NCBI RefSeq assembly: GCF_022024035.1 | Contig: NZ_CP091787.1 | Location: forward strand, 1 to 64,000 | Reading direction: 5' to 3' | DNA: 64,000 bases | Source: Prevotella sp. E13-17 | GTDB lineage: Bacteria > Bacteroidota > Bacteroidia > Bacteroidales > Bacteroidaceae | Shown here: piece after piece, positions 15,888 to 23,422 of the stretch | Position numbering within the stretch: the stretch's first letter is position 1 | Layout: the number at the start of each line of letters is the position of its first letter | Notes under the pieces: model-generated | Told to the model about the DNA's origin: nothing | Database searches by the model: none | The model's input: the letters and a program-made list of their open reading frames with translations, nothing else | Program-made: the position numbers and the translations under genes

Positions 15888-18800
15888 TTAGTATTCACCA
15901 ATTGAAACAATTTGGCCAACATGATTAACCCGAACCTTAAGAATTCCTGTAATACCATTAAGTCCTAATTGTGGTTTATAGGTTATTCCTTTTAGTTCTT
16001 TTGGCTCAGCCACTGTCGTTTCCAAGTGGTGTCTAAAGAAGTAGTTTTTTGTGGCAATCTTTTGTATTCGATATAGGTTTGGACTGATCACAGCATAGTT
16101 CTCCGGATTGCGGTACCAGTTTTCATCATAATCCAATGGATTAAATATCATATTTCCTTCGTCATCATATCTTGGAAATACAAAATATTCATTTTGTTTC
16201 ATGGTAAAGAGAAATTGCCATCCATCTTCTTTTTTATACTCCTTATCAATTATAGGATATCCAAGGTTTGCACGTGATGTAGCTTCAAAGAAAGAAACAA
16301 CTTTTTCGTCTAATTCGTATAATGGTTCTCCATCGTCTGCAAATAATTGCTTACCATTTTTATCGGCTTTGGGTTTACGATAGATTGCCACATGATGATT
16401 GTTTCCTGTGTTGACAAAGCTTGTAGGTTGCTTCTTTCCATTCTTGTCAAAAATGAGTTTTCCGTCTTTGTCCCTTTTGTCATGTAGTGCTATCGCATTA
16501 CTAATACCAGTTATTGTAACTCGTTTAATGGATATTCCCTTTTCCTTATTAAGCCATATAGGGTTTTCTTCGAGGTTTGAGAATGCCTTTTTACTGTCAC
16601 CGTTATATTTCTCAAGGCGTTCTTGAAGTATAGTTCTTATTCTATTGTCAATGACCTTATCTATTTTTAGTTCAGGCGTGATTTCCTTCCTGATGGTATA
16701 AATATCTTCATATGTAATTGTCTTTACCTTTTCTGGAACTTTTTCTGTATGTTCGCGATTTATCCAAACAGGGTTCTTCTCCAAGCTGTTTTTGCCTGTA
16801 AATGCTTTTTTAGGATTATCTCCAAATTGATGTATTCTATTTGTGAGAGCTTCGCGGTATGCTTTCTTACAGACAGAGAGAATTTTGTTCATGTCAAAAG
16901 AAGCATTGATCTTTTCTTCTCTAATAACAGGAGATTTACTCATTCCATAAATGGTCTCAAGATGTAGCTGACCACGTGGTGTTAGTTGAATGGTACTTTT
17001 TGTTCCATTCTTTTTCTTCGTAATGTTGGTATTACGTGTTGCAACTTTGTTTTTAGCTTTGTTCGAAACAATGATACTCTCTAGATGTCGTTTAGCTTCT
17101 TTTCTAAACTCATCAATAGGCATTGGAGGTATAAAGCGCAATCTACCATTTCTGTCACGCAGTAACTCTTTTTTCTCTATAGCGTACATAACTTCTGAGC
17201 GTTGATTTTTGTCCAGTGTGGCAAGATTGATCTTGTCTAAATCAATATACTGATTAACACTCTTTTGTACTCTTGCATTCAGATTGTTGAGATACTGGAT
17301 ATAGCTTTGTTTTGTAAATGCTATTGTCAAAGCGTCCATTGCGTGATGGCGATGGTCATTACGCTTCGTCCAGTCTTTGATACGTGGAATACGCTGACCG
17401 TCCCGACCGATTTCTATTTCAGTTAATCCGAGCTTATTATATTTTTTCCAGTTCAACTCTTGCATGATATTTACAAGCTGCCAGTCATCACGTAATCTGT
17501 CGGTTACACTTCCAGTTGTTGGCACAACGACAGCCACGTATTCCTCAAGAATTTCTCTGGCTTTTTTCGCAATATACTGAGAGTCACGAAGGTCACGATT
17601 AATGAAGCCACTGGGAATCTCTGCTTCCTTCATTAGTAGTTTTTCTCTTTTTGTCTTGCTTATTGCGCCACTGTTGAATAGGTCTTCTATCTTGCTGGCA
17701 TATTTCGTAGCATACTCTTTGCCATAATTACTTTCAATAAAGTCAAAGGCAGTCATGTCTCTTTTATCCAGATTGACTTGACGGGCTTCAAGTGTTTTAT
17801 TGGAGAGGGAGTCATCAAAGAGTTTGGCTTTAGGTACAATATGCTCAATCTCAAATTCTTTGCTGAAAAGTTTTTCCTGTGCTATGTAAGTATCAGAATA
17901 AAGTGTTTTGAATGCATTTTTCTCCAGTTCCAAATATAATTTATAACGTATAATATCGTTGTGACTTACATGAGAAAGGTAGAAAGGAGCTCCCTTTAGT
18001 GTTTTGACGTATTCTTCGTGTAGTTTTGTTGTCGCATTAATAGATTTGGTCATCTCTTCACGCTCTTTGGCTGACTTCTTGAGTTCGCGGGCGAGTTCAA
18101 TGCGAATCTCATCCGGTTTTCCATATGTAGCCGAAATTTCATTGACCACGTTAATCATTTGGTTTAGAATCTTTTCTACTACAGGATTGCGCAGACTGTT
18201 ACGTGGAAGGAGATCTAGTTTATCCTTTAAGGCTTTGTTCTCTATCTCTTCTTTTGTAAGTGATCTAGCGGAATGTCGGTAGCCTGCGTATTCACAAGCG
18301 ACACTGTAGTCATTGCCGTCCTTCATGTAAGGAAGAATTTTGCGTATGGCCTTAGCACTTAAGCTGGCATAATCTGGTTTGAATACTACATCAGATAGAA
18401 TTGTAGCGCAATCTTTGTCGAAACCAAACTGTTCGGAAATTTTTTTTATCAATAATTCATTTCCCATAATAGAGTCATCTCCCTCAAACGAATAAAGTAG
18501 ATGCCATAAGCGGTATGATGCTTGTTGCTCAATAGCATGTCCGTTAATTGAGGAATCAAATGTGAGTATATCAGTATTGAATCCAAGCCCAAAGAAAATA
18601 TCCTTAACTATGTTTACGACATCATGTGTATCCATTTTTGCAAAGTCGTAACTACCATGTCCAGTCACTTCAATAATCGTTTGATAGGCCTTGAAGAGTT
18701 CTGCTTGGGTTGTATTTCCGTCCAGCATTTTGAAATTCATGTCATACTCTTTTGGCTTATCAAAAAGAATTTTGAGTATATCAACTTTTGATAACTTTTC

Positions 18801-20198
18801 TTTGTAGCTCAGTTCTTCAAATAACCTTTCTTTTTCCTCTTGATATAATGGACGTTTTCCATCCTTGAACGATACTACGTTGTCGAACAAGTCATGTTGA
18901 GATACAGGAATAACCTTTCCTGATATGACGACGTCATTAAGCTTTTGCCATATTTTGAACTCTTGAAATAATGGAGATGACTTTGGACATCCCTTTAGTC
19001 CGATGGTCTTTTTCTTAGGCTTGCCTTTGATATCAATCGTAACTTTCCTGCTTTCAAACTCGCAGAATGAAATGAGTCCTTTTTGTGATTTTAACGGTCT
19101 TTGATAGAATATGATAATATCTTTGATGGTTTTCTTTAATTCTTCTGTCAGTTCTTTGTGAAATTTAGCCTGTGTTTCCCAAATCGTTTCAAATTCATTG
19201 AGATAGTCTTGCCTATAGAATACCTTGTTTTTCAAACTGAAATTGGGATTCTTTTTTAATTCTGACATAAGGTATTGGCCGACAGTCTGCTTGTTAAAAT
19301 AAAGAATCTTACTACGGTCGCTTATACCTCCAAGATAGCCGCTGGCACTACTGATTTGTCCATTAATCTCTTGTAGTACAATAGCAAGCTTTTCTAATTC
19401 CATTTTCTGTGAAAGGGCTGAAACACGCCATTGGTATGTTTCAATTTTCTGTTCAAGACCTTTGGTTTGTCGTTTGAAACCAACAATCATAAAAGGCTTT
19501 TCACAAATTGCCCATGTCTGACTCTTGTTCTTCCCACTTAGTTCGTCTTTTAGTTTATCTGTCAGAATTTCAGAGTAGAACAGTTGCTGTTTATTCCAGA
19601 CTTTATTGAACTCGTCTGTTAAATCTGAGCGATAATACTCAGGAAGATACTTCTTTCCATTCTGAAGCATGCGCAATGAAAGCTGCCCAGGCGTAATATT
19701 TTCATTGTGTAGTTGCATGGCTATTTCCATCCCATCTATAAGTTGGCCTTCTTCTGTTGTTTTGGCTTTGCGACTGCTTTTATAACCACGCTTCTTATTA
19801 ATCTGTAGCAATATACGAGCAAATTCAGACAAGCTTACCTCTTCTGTTGCAGCCTTAGCCCTTAGCCTGTAGGTCTCAAATGTCGTATCATTGCCATTCT
19901 CTGATAATATGGTCTCATCATTGATAAAACCATGTTGCTTCAATATAGAAATCAGGTAATCGCGACGTAACTTATATCTCTGCAAATTCCTGCGCATGCC
20001 ACGCTTTAAGGTTCTATTAGCATTGGTAGTTATGCTTTTCCCCTTTTCGAAATTTATACTTTCATCAATGGTCAATGGATTGACTCTGACGCCTAATCGT
20101 ATGATGGATGAATTTTCTGTGTCATGTTTCTCTTTTTCATTGACTAGCGCCCATCCTATGCTTGTTGTTCCTAAATCAAGACCGAGTATCTTTTTCAT
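15888..20198 (-). CDS. cas9: RNA-guided endonuclease Cas9, type II-C (Bacteroidota group)
   Basis: A 1436-aa effector that cuts DNA matched by the crRNA:tracrRNA pair. All catalytic motifs are present: RuvC-I with D8 in GLDLGTTSIGWA, an Arg-rich bridge helix near 59-80 (NANRTLKRGMRRNLQRYKLR), RuvC-II with E701 in IRIELARE, HNH with H786 (FEIEHIVPKAK) and N800, and RuvC-III with H952 and D955 (HRHHAMDALTIAF). The REC region is long, as usual for Bacteroidota Cas9, and the C-terminal PAM-interacting part is rich in Asn/Lys. Nothing suggests inactivation. The upstream 92-nt region before the tracrRNA holds TATTTTTG on the minus strand (20228-20235) as a possible -7 element. The PAM cannot be read from sequence. 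Confidence 0.97.
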   Translation of the reverse strand: MKKILGLDLGTTSIGWALVNEKEKHDTENSSIIRLGVRVNPLTIDESINFEKGKSITTNANRTLKRGMRRNLQRYKLRRDYLISILKQHGFINDETILSENGNDTTFETYRLRAKAATEEVSLSEFARILLQINKKRGYKSSRKAKTTEEGQLIDGMEIAMQLHNENITPGQLSLRMLQNGKKYLPEYYRSDLTDEFNKVWNKQQLFYSEILTDKLKDELSGKNKSQTWAICEKPFMIVGFKRQTKGLEQKIETYQWRVSALSQKMELEKLAIVLQEINGQISSASGYLGGISDRSKILYFNKQTVGQYLMSELKKNPNFSLKNKVFYRQDYLNEFETIWETQAKFHKELTEELKKTIKDIIIFYQRPLKSQKGLISFCEFESRKVTIDIKGKPKKKTIGLKGCPKSSPLFQEFKIWQKLNDVVISGKVIPVSQHDLFDNVVSFKDGKRPLYQEEKERLFEELSYKEKLSKVDILKILFDKPKEYDMNFKMLDGNTTQAELFKAYQTIIEVTGHGSYDFAKMDTHDVVNIVKDIFFGLGFNTDILTFDSSINGHAIEQQASYRLWHLLYSFEGDDSIMGNELLIKKISEQFGFDKDCATILSDVVFKPDYASLSAKAIRKILPYMKDGNDYSVACEYAGYRHSARSLTKEEIENKALKDKLDLLPRNSLRNPVVEKILNQMINVVNEISATYGKPDEIRIELARELKKSAKEREEMTKSINATTKLHEEYVKTLKGAPFYLSHVSHNDIIRYKLYLELEKNAFKTLYSDTYIAQEKLFSKEFEIEHIVPKAKLFDDSLSNKTLEARQVNLDKRDMTAFDFIESNYGKEYATKYASKIEDLFNSGAISKTKREKLLMKEAEIPSGFINRDLRDSQYIAKKAREILEEYVAVVVPTTGSVTDRLRDDWQLVNIMQELNWKKYNKLGLTEIEIGRDGQRIPRIKDWTKRNDHRHHAMDALTIAFTKQSYIQYLNNLNARVQKSVNQYIDLDKINLATLDKNQRSEVMYAIEKKELLRDRNGRLRFIPPMPIDEFRKEAKRHLESIIVSNKAKNKVATRNTNITKKKNGTKSTIQLTPRGQLHLETIYGMSKSPVIREEKINASFDMNKILSVCKKAYREALTNRIHQFGDNPKKAFTGKNSLEKNPVWINREHTEKVPEKVKTITYEDIYTIRKEITPELKIDKVIDNRIRTILQERLEKYNGDSKKAFSNLEENPIWLNKEKGISIKRVTITGISNAIALHDKRDKDGKLIFDKNGKKQPTSFVNTGNNHHVAIYRKPKADKNGKQLFADDGEPLYELDEKVVSFFEATSRANLGYPIIDKEYKKEDGWQFLFTMKQNEYFVFPRYDDEGNMIFNPLDYDENWYRNPENYAVISPNLYRIQKIATKNYFFRHHLETTVAEPKELKGITYKPQLGLNGITGILKVRVNHVGQIVSIGEY

Positions 20199-20254
20199 AA
20201 TTTTTATCGTTTTTAGTTATTCTGCCACAAAAATACAATATTATTCTGAATATG

Positions 20255-20286
20255 TTTGGAACATTCAAAGAAATTATTTATCTTTG
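20255..20286 (+). promoter_or_regulatory. tracrRNA promoter
   Basis: TTTG (20255-20258), exactly 20 nt, then TATCTTTG (20279-20286). This canonical promoter predicts transcription from about 20291-20293, where the anti-repeat begins. It lies back to back with the cas9 start. Confidence 0.85.
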
Positions 20287-20290
20287 CATC

Positions 20291-20377
20291 ACTAATTTTT
20301 AGCAAATCACAATAAGGATTATTCCGTTGTGAAAACATTAGGTCCCGGCCCATCGTCCTTCAACGGTGGGCCTTTTC
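20291..20377 (+). ncRNA. tracrRNA
   Basis: About 87 nt. The anti-repeat (20291-20312, ACTAATTTTTAGCAAATCAC plus AA) is complementary to repeat positions 2-24 with one A skipped. A short nexus region (TAAGGATTATTCCGTTGTG) follows, then a terminator hairpin: GGCCCATCGT (20347-20356) with ACGGTGGGCC (20363-20372), including one T-G pair, then TTTT. It is transcribed divergently from cas9 and would form the guide duplex that Cas9 uses; RNase III is expected to trim the duplex. The 5' end is inferred from the promoter. Confidence 0.92.
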
Positions 20378-20730
20378 TTCTTGCGGGGAAATGGCAAGAC
20401 ACACTAGGGACGGTTGCGGGTGTTTGTGGCGCTTTGGTTTCTTCTTGCGGGGAAACCGCAAGACACACTAGGGACGGTTGCGGGTGTTTGTGGCGCTTTG
20501 GTTTCTTCTTGCGGGGAAATGGCAAGACACACTAGGGACGGTTGCGGGTGTTTGTGGTGCTTTGGTTTCTTCTTGCGGGGAAACCGCAAGACACACTAGG
20601 GACGGTTGCGGGTGTTTGTGGTGCTTTGGTTTCTTCTTGCGGGGAAACCGCAAGACACACTAGGGACGGTTGCGGGTGTTTGTGGTGCTTCGGTTTTTTC
20701 TTGCGGGGAAACCGCAAGACATGCTAGGGG
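20377..20730. repeat. 64-bp tandem repeat, about 5.5 copies, each with a hairpin
   Basis: Copies start at 20377, 20441, 20505, 20569, 20633 and (partial) 20697. Each begins with CTTGCGGGGAAA followed by CCGCAAG (copies 2, 4, 5, 6: a perfect 7-bp stem) or TGGCAAG (copies 1, 3: a 5-bp stem). The other variable site is GGCGCTT/GGTGCTT. The period is not a multiple of three, so the array does not code. It starts at the tracrRNA terminator and ends about 120 nt before the RAYT transposase, so REP-type sequence linked to that gene is the likeliest identity. Confidence 0.85.
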
Positions 20731-20851
20731 GCGTATTGGTTGTTTTTTATGGGGTATCTGCATTTTTTTTGATGATGATGGGCGGCGGTTTGCAGGAAAA
20801 CAGGTAACTTTGCGGCTCTAAACTATACTTGATAATATATAAAAAAGGTGT

Positions 20852-22003
20852 ATGGAAAAGGGGCATAATATGAAACGGCGATGTGAGTTTCATGACTATA
20901 GACGGACGGGCATCTACCATATTACTCTTGTACTAAACGATAGAAGAACGCAGGCTTTGGGACGTATCGTGGGTGATCTGAATAGGGATGATGATGATCC
21001 GAATGGTCCTCATGTGGCTTTGTCGGCTATTGGCTTGATGGTGCAACGAGAATTGCGGAATAGTATCTCTAAGTACTACCCGATGGTTGAGATTCAGGAT
21101 TATGTGATTATGCCAGATCATGTGCATTTTATTGCTGTGGTACATAGGGATGTGGTTAGCAGAAATGGTCATGTGATGCATCTGGGACATGTGATTGCTG
21201 GTTTTAAGAAGGGGTGTAATAGGCTCTTTTGGGAAATGACTGGGATGGAAAGGCAGACGGATGGCTATGTGGAAGGTGAAAAGGTGCCATCGAAGGCGTG
21301 TAGTGACAGACCTTCTCTTTTTGACTCAGGCTATGTGGACGTGATGCCTCTGCAAAGCGAACAGTTGGAGCAGCAGCGGCAATATATCAGGAAGAACCCA
21401 AGAATGCGCTTGATTCGTATGTCAAGCTGTGGGGGACTGAGGATTCAGAAGGGTGGTGTTGATACAGCATTGACATTTCCTGCTCTGCATGGCTATCTGG
21501 AACGGGAGTGCGATGCCTCGCAAATGGATAACGGGACTTGGCTGATGCTGAAGGAACGGTTGCTGGATGAAGGTGGAAAGGTGGGTTGTAACACTTATGG
21601 TCACAGGAGCTTGTTGCAGAAACGGCTGTTGCCAGTGGTGTGTCATCGTAAGGACAAGTCCCTCTTTGGACGACAGAAGCAGCGGTGTCTGCAGGCGGCC
21701 AGGGATGGGGCTGTGTTGGTGTCTGCCCGCATAGCCAAAGGCGAGCAGGATATTATGGCGGCAGTGATGGCGCAAGGCTCTGCTGTGATTATTGTGCTAG
21801 ATAATGGTTTTGCGGAGATGTATCATCCTTCGGAAGAGAAGATGCAGGCCTGCCTTGAGGGTCGGCTACTGTTTGCGACGCCTTGGCATTATCGCTACCA
21901 TCGCAGGGATGAGAAGATATCAGTGGCAGAGTGCAAATCGATGAACTGTATAGTGCAGGCATTATGCCGCCGACGTGACGACTGGTGGCAATATGATGAA
22001 TAG
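20852..22003 (+). CDS. REP-associated (RAYT/IS200-like) transposase family protein
   Basis: A 383-aa protein with the Y1 transposase fold: the start RRCEFHDYRRTGIYHITLVLNDR, then QDYVIMPDHVHFIAVV with the HUH metal-binding pair (HVH), and IAGFKKGCNRLFWEMTG with LFDSGYVDVM and RQYIRKNPRMRLIR. These match a Bacteroidota RAYT subgroup. No Tyr is found at the usual nucleophile position in the helix after HUH (FKKGCN); Y in DSGYVD is a candidate. The C-terminal ~190 residues have no recognised domain. The gene sits behind a tandem hairpin repeat, as expected for a RAYT. TAACTTTG (20805-20812) is a -7 element. Domesticated or still active is undecided. Confidence 0.78.
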   Translation: MEKGHNMKRRCEFHDYRRTGIYHITLVLNDRRTQALGRIVGDLNRDDDDPNGPHVALSAIGLMVQRELRNSISKYYPMVEIQDYVIMPDHVHFIAVVHRDVVSRNGHVMHLGHVIAGFKKGCNRLFWEMTGMERQTDGYVEGEKVPSKACSDRPSLFDSGYVDVMPLQSEQLEQQRQYIRKNPRMRLIRMSSCGGLRIQKGGVDTALTFPALHGYLERECDASQMDNGTWLMLKERLLDEGGKVGCNTYGHRSLLQKRLLPVVCHRKDKSLFGRQKQRCLQAARDGAVLVSARIAKGEQDIMAAVMAQGSAVIIVLDNGFAEMYHPSEEKMQACLEGRLLFATPWHYRYHRRDEKISVAECKSMNCIVQALCRRRDDWWQYDE

Positions 22004-22008
22004 TGTAA

Positions 22009-22036
22009 TGCCGTGGTTCCCCCACGGTATTTTTTT
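22009..22036 (+). terminator. Terminator after the RAYT gene
   Basis: TGCCGTGG (22009-22016) pairs with CCACGGTA (22022-22029) with one G-T pair, around a TTCCC loop, followed by a run of T residues. Confidence 0.85.
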
Positions 22037-22087
22037 TCTACCATTATCTCTACCGCGAAGGTGCTTGCTTTGGCTTGTGAATTGTTG

Positions 22088-22095
22088 TACCTTTG
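22088..22095 (+). promoter_or_regulatory. -7 element of the M15-HU-smalltalk operon
   Basis: TACCTTTG, with TTGC 19 nt upstream as an imperfect -33. It gives a 5' untranslated leader of about 70 nt before the ATG at 22173. Confidence 0.6.
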
Positions 22096-22172
22096 CACCG
22101 TCGAAAGGAATGAGAGACATCCCGACAAGGATATACCAACCTTATATACCTTAATAATTATAATAGAAAACC

Positions 22173-22616
22173 ATGAGAACACAAACACAACTGACGGAGC
22201 ATTTCTCGCTCCAAGAAATGACGGCTTCGGGAACGGCCATCCGGCTGGGACTGAAAAACGAGCCTGGACAGAAAGAGGTGGAAGCGCTGAGGCATCTCTG
22301 TGAAGATGTGCTGGAACCACTGAGACAACGATTCGGACGTGTCATCATTGCAAGCGGCTATCGCTGTGAAGCAGTAAACAGTGCTGTGGGGGGAGTAGCG
22401 AACTCACAACACATGCGCGGCGAGGCGGCCGACATTCACTGCGGATCAAGGCAGACGGCACAGCGCTACTTCCTCTTTATCAGCGAGCAGCTGGAGTTCG
22501 ACCAACTGCTGCTGGAGCGACGACTCAGCAATGGCTGCTGCTGGATTCACGTGAGCTACATCTTCCAGCCGGGAAGAAGGCCTAACAGGCGTATGGCCAG
22601 GGAACTCGATGTTTAA
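22173..22616 (+). CDS. M15-family peptidase (D-Ala-D-Ala carboxypeptidase/endolysin-like)
   Basis: A 147-aa zinc peptidase domain without signal peptide. Zinc ligands are clear: H80 and D87 in SQHMRGEAADIH and H126 in WIHVSY; SGYRCEAVNSAVGG precedes them. Family members cleave peptide crosslinks of peptidoglycan and are common as phage or prophage lysins. Here it precedes an HU-like gene and a smalltalk peptide, a cassette usually carrying an N-acetylmuramoyl-alanine amidase. Lack of a signal peptide suggests export or release by another route, or a cytoplasmic role. Confidence 0.88.
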   Translation: MRTQTQLTEHFSLQEMTASGTAIRLGLKNEPGQKEVEALRHLCEDVLEPLRQRFGRVIIASGYRCEAVNSAVGGVANSQHMRGEAADIHCGSRQTAQRYFLFISEQLEFDQLLLERRLSNGCCWIHVSYIFQPGRRPNRRMARELDV

Positions 22617-22692
22617 GAGAATAATCAATGTGCAGAGGCACAAACATAGTAAACAACAAATTTTTTTAACCATTTAAAACACACAAAAAATT

Positions 22693-23136
22693 ATGAAACT
22701 GTTTTTTAAGAAGTATGTCAACGAAGTGAAGAATTCAAAGATGTTCGGTAAGTGGTATGCCCGCGTGGCCATCACCGAGACCGTGGGTATCGAAGAGATT
22801 GCCGTGAAGATGCAGGACAGCTGTACGTTGAAGCGTGCCGACATCCTGGCTGTGCTGAGTGAGTTGGGTCCCACGGTGCGCGACCTGCTTCAGGACTCAA
22901 AGCGCGTGAAGCTGCCCTATCTGGGTTCATTTAAGTTGGCCATCAGCACCACTGGAGCCGATAGTGCCGAGGCATTTACAGCCAGCAACGTGAAGAGCGT
23001 GAGGGTGGCTTTCCAGCCTGAGACCCACATCTCGGCCGACAAACACCGCGTGAAGGAGCTGACCAGTGGCTGCCGACTGATGGAGTTGCCCGAGTATGGC
23101 TACTCGAAGGGCGAGGATGTGGAGAATAACGACTGA
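22693..23136 (+). CDS. HU-like DNA-binding protein (Bacteroidota HU-related family)
   Basis: A 147-aa protein, paralogous to the one at 5290-5715. It has NSKMFGKWYARVAITETVG, the block LKRADILAVLSELGPTVRDLL and SKRVKLPYLGSFKLAIST, then the family tail FQPETHISADKHRVKELTS. These are the HU body and arm regions of the long Bacteroidota form. It is the middle gene of M15-HU-smalltalk, and the strand and spacing indicate one transcript. It probably binds DNA non-specifically; a regulatory role in the cassette is possible but unproven. Confidence 0.85.
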   Translation: MKLFFKKYVNEVKNSKMFGKWYARVAITETVGIEEIAVKMQDSCTLKRADILAVLSELGPTVRDLLQDSKRVKLPYLGSFKLAISTTGADSAEAFTASNVKSVRVAFQPETHISADKHRVKELTSGCRLMELPEYGYSKGEDVENND

Positions 23137-23168
23137 TCTGGTGGAATAAACGAAACAAGGCGCAGATT

Positions 23169-23270
23169 ATGAAGAAGATGGATATTTGGAAGTTTATACT
23201 ACAGACCACCATTGCCGTGCTGACGGCTATTGCCACCTCGCTGGGTGTGATATCGTGTGTGGCAGGATAG
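23169..23270 (+). CDS. Smalltalk family small protein
   Basis: A 33-aa peptide (MKKMDIWKFILQTTIAVLTA, then IATSLGVISCVAG). The basic start, WKFILQ, a hydrophobic stretch and a Cys near the end match the smalltalk family, tiny proteins found beside HU-like and cell-wall hydrolase genes in Bacteroidota. One membrane helix or a small lipoprotein-like anchor is likely. Function is unknown; by context it could act with the M15 peptidase. It ends 21 nt before a strong terminator. Confidence 0.78.
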   Translation: MKKMDIWKFILQTTIAVLTAIATSLGVISCVAG

Positions 23271-23291
23271 GCAGCCACGCTGACAACAGAC

Positions 23292-23329
23292 AACTTGGAC
23301 CATGGCGCACTGAGGCTGTGGTCCAAGTT
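23292..23329 (+). terminator. Terminator of the M15-HU-smalltalk operon
   Basis: AACTTGGACCA (23292-23302) and TGGTCCAAGTT (23319-23329) form a perfect 11-bp stem, followed by TCTTTGTTTTG. Confidence 0.85.
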
Positions 23330-23393
23330 TCTTTGTTTTGTTAATAAATCATAAGAATAAGGGGGTGGGGTAGTGGTTCTTTCGTGAATAATC

Positions 23394-23401
23394 TACTTTT
23401 G
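23394..23401 (+). promoter_or_regulatory. -7 element of the hybrid sensor gene
   Basis: TACTTTTG. It overlaps the GTG-initiated upstream extension of the reading frame and so supports the ATG at 23423 as the start. Confidence 0.5.
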
Positions 23402-23422
23402 TATAATAATAGTGGTAGTAAT

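Noticed and set aside
15875..15958. Upstream extension of Cas1 by 28 residues
   Set aside because: It would overlap the cas9 coding end by 71 nt; the Cas1 fold begins at MIKKTLCFSN.
20789..20812. TTTG 12 nt upstream of TAACTTTG ahead of the RAYT gene as a full promoter
   Set aside because: Spacing is far from the usual 19-20 nt; only the -7 element is kept.
20404..20821. Several 61-71 codon open frames on both strands in the 64-bp tandem repeat
   Set aside because: They recur every 64 bp in shifting frames on both strands, as expected from a GC-rich repeat that happens to lack stops; they are not genes.
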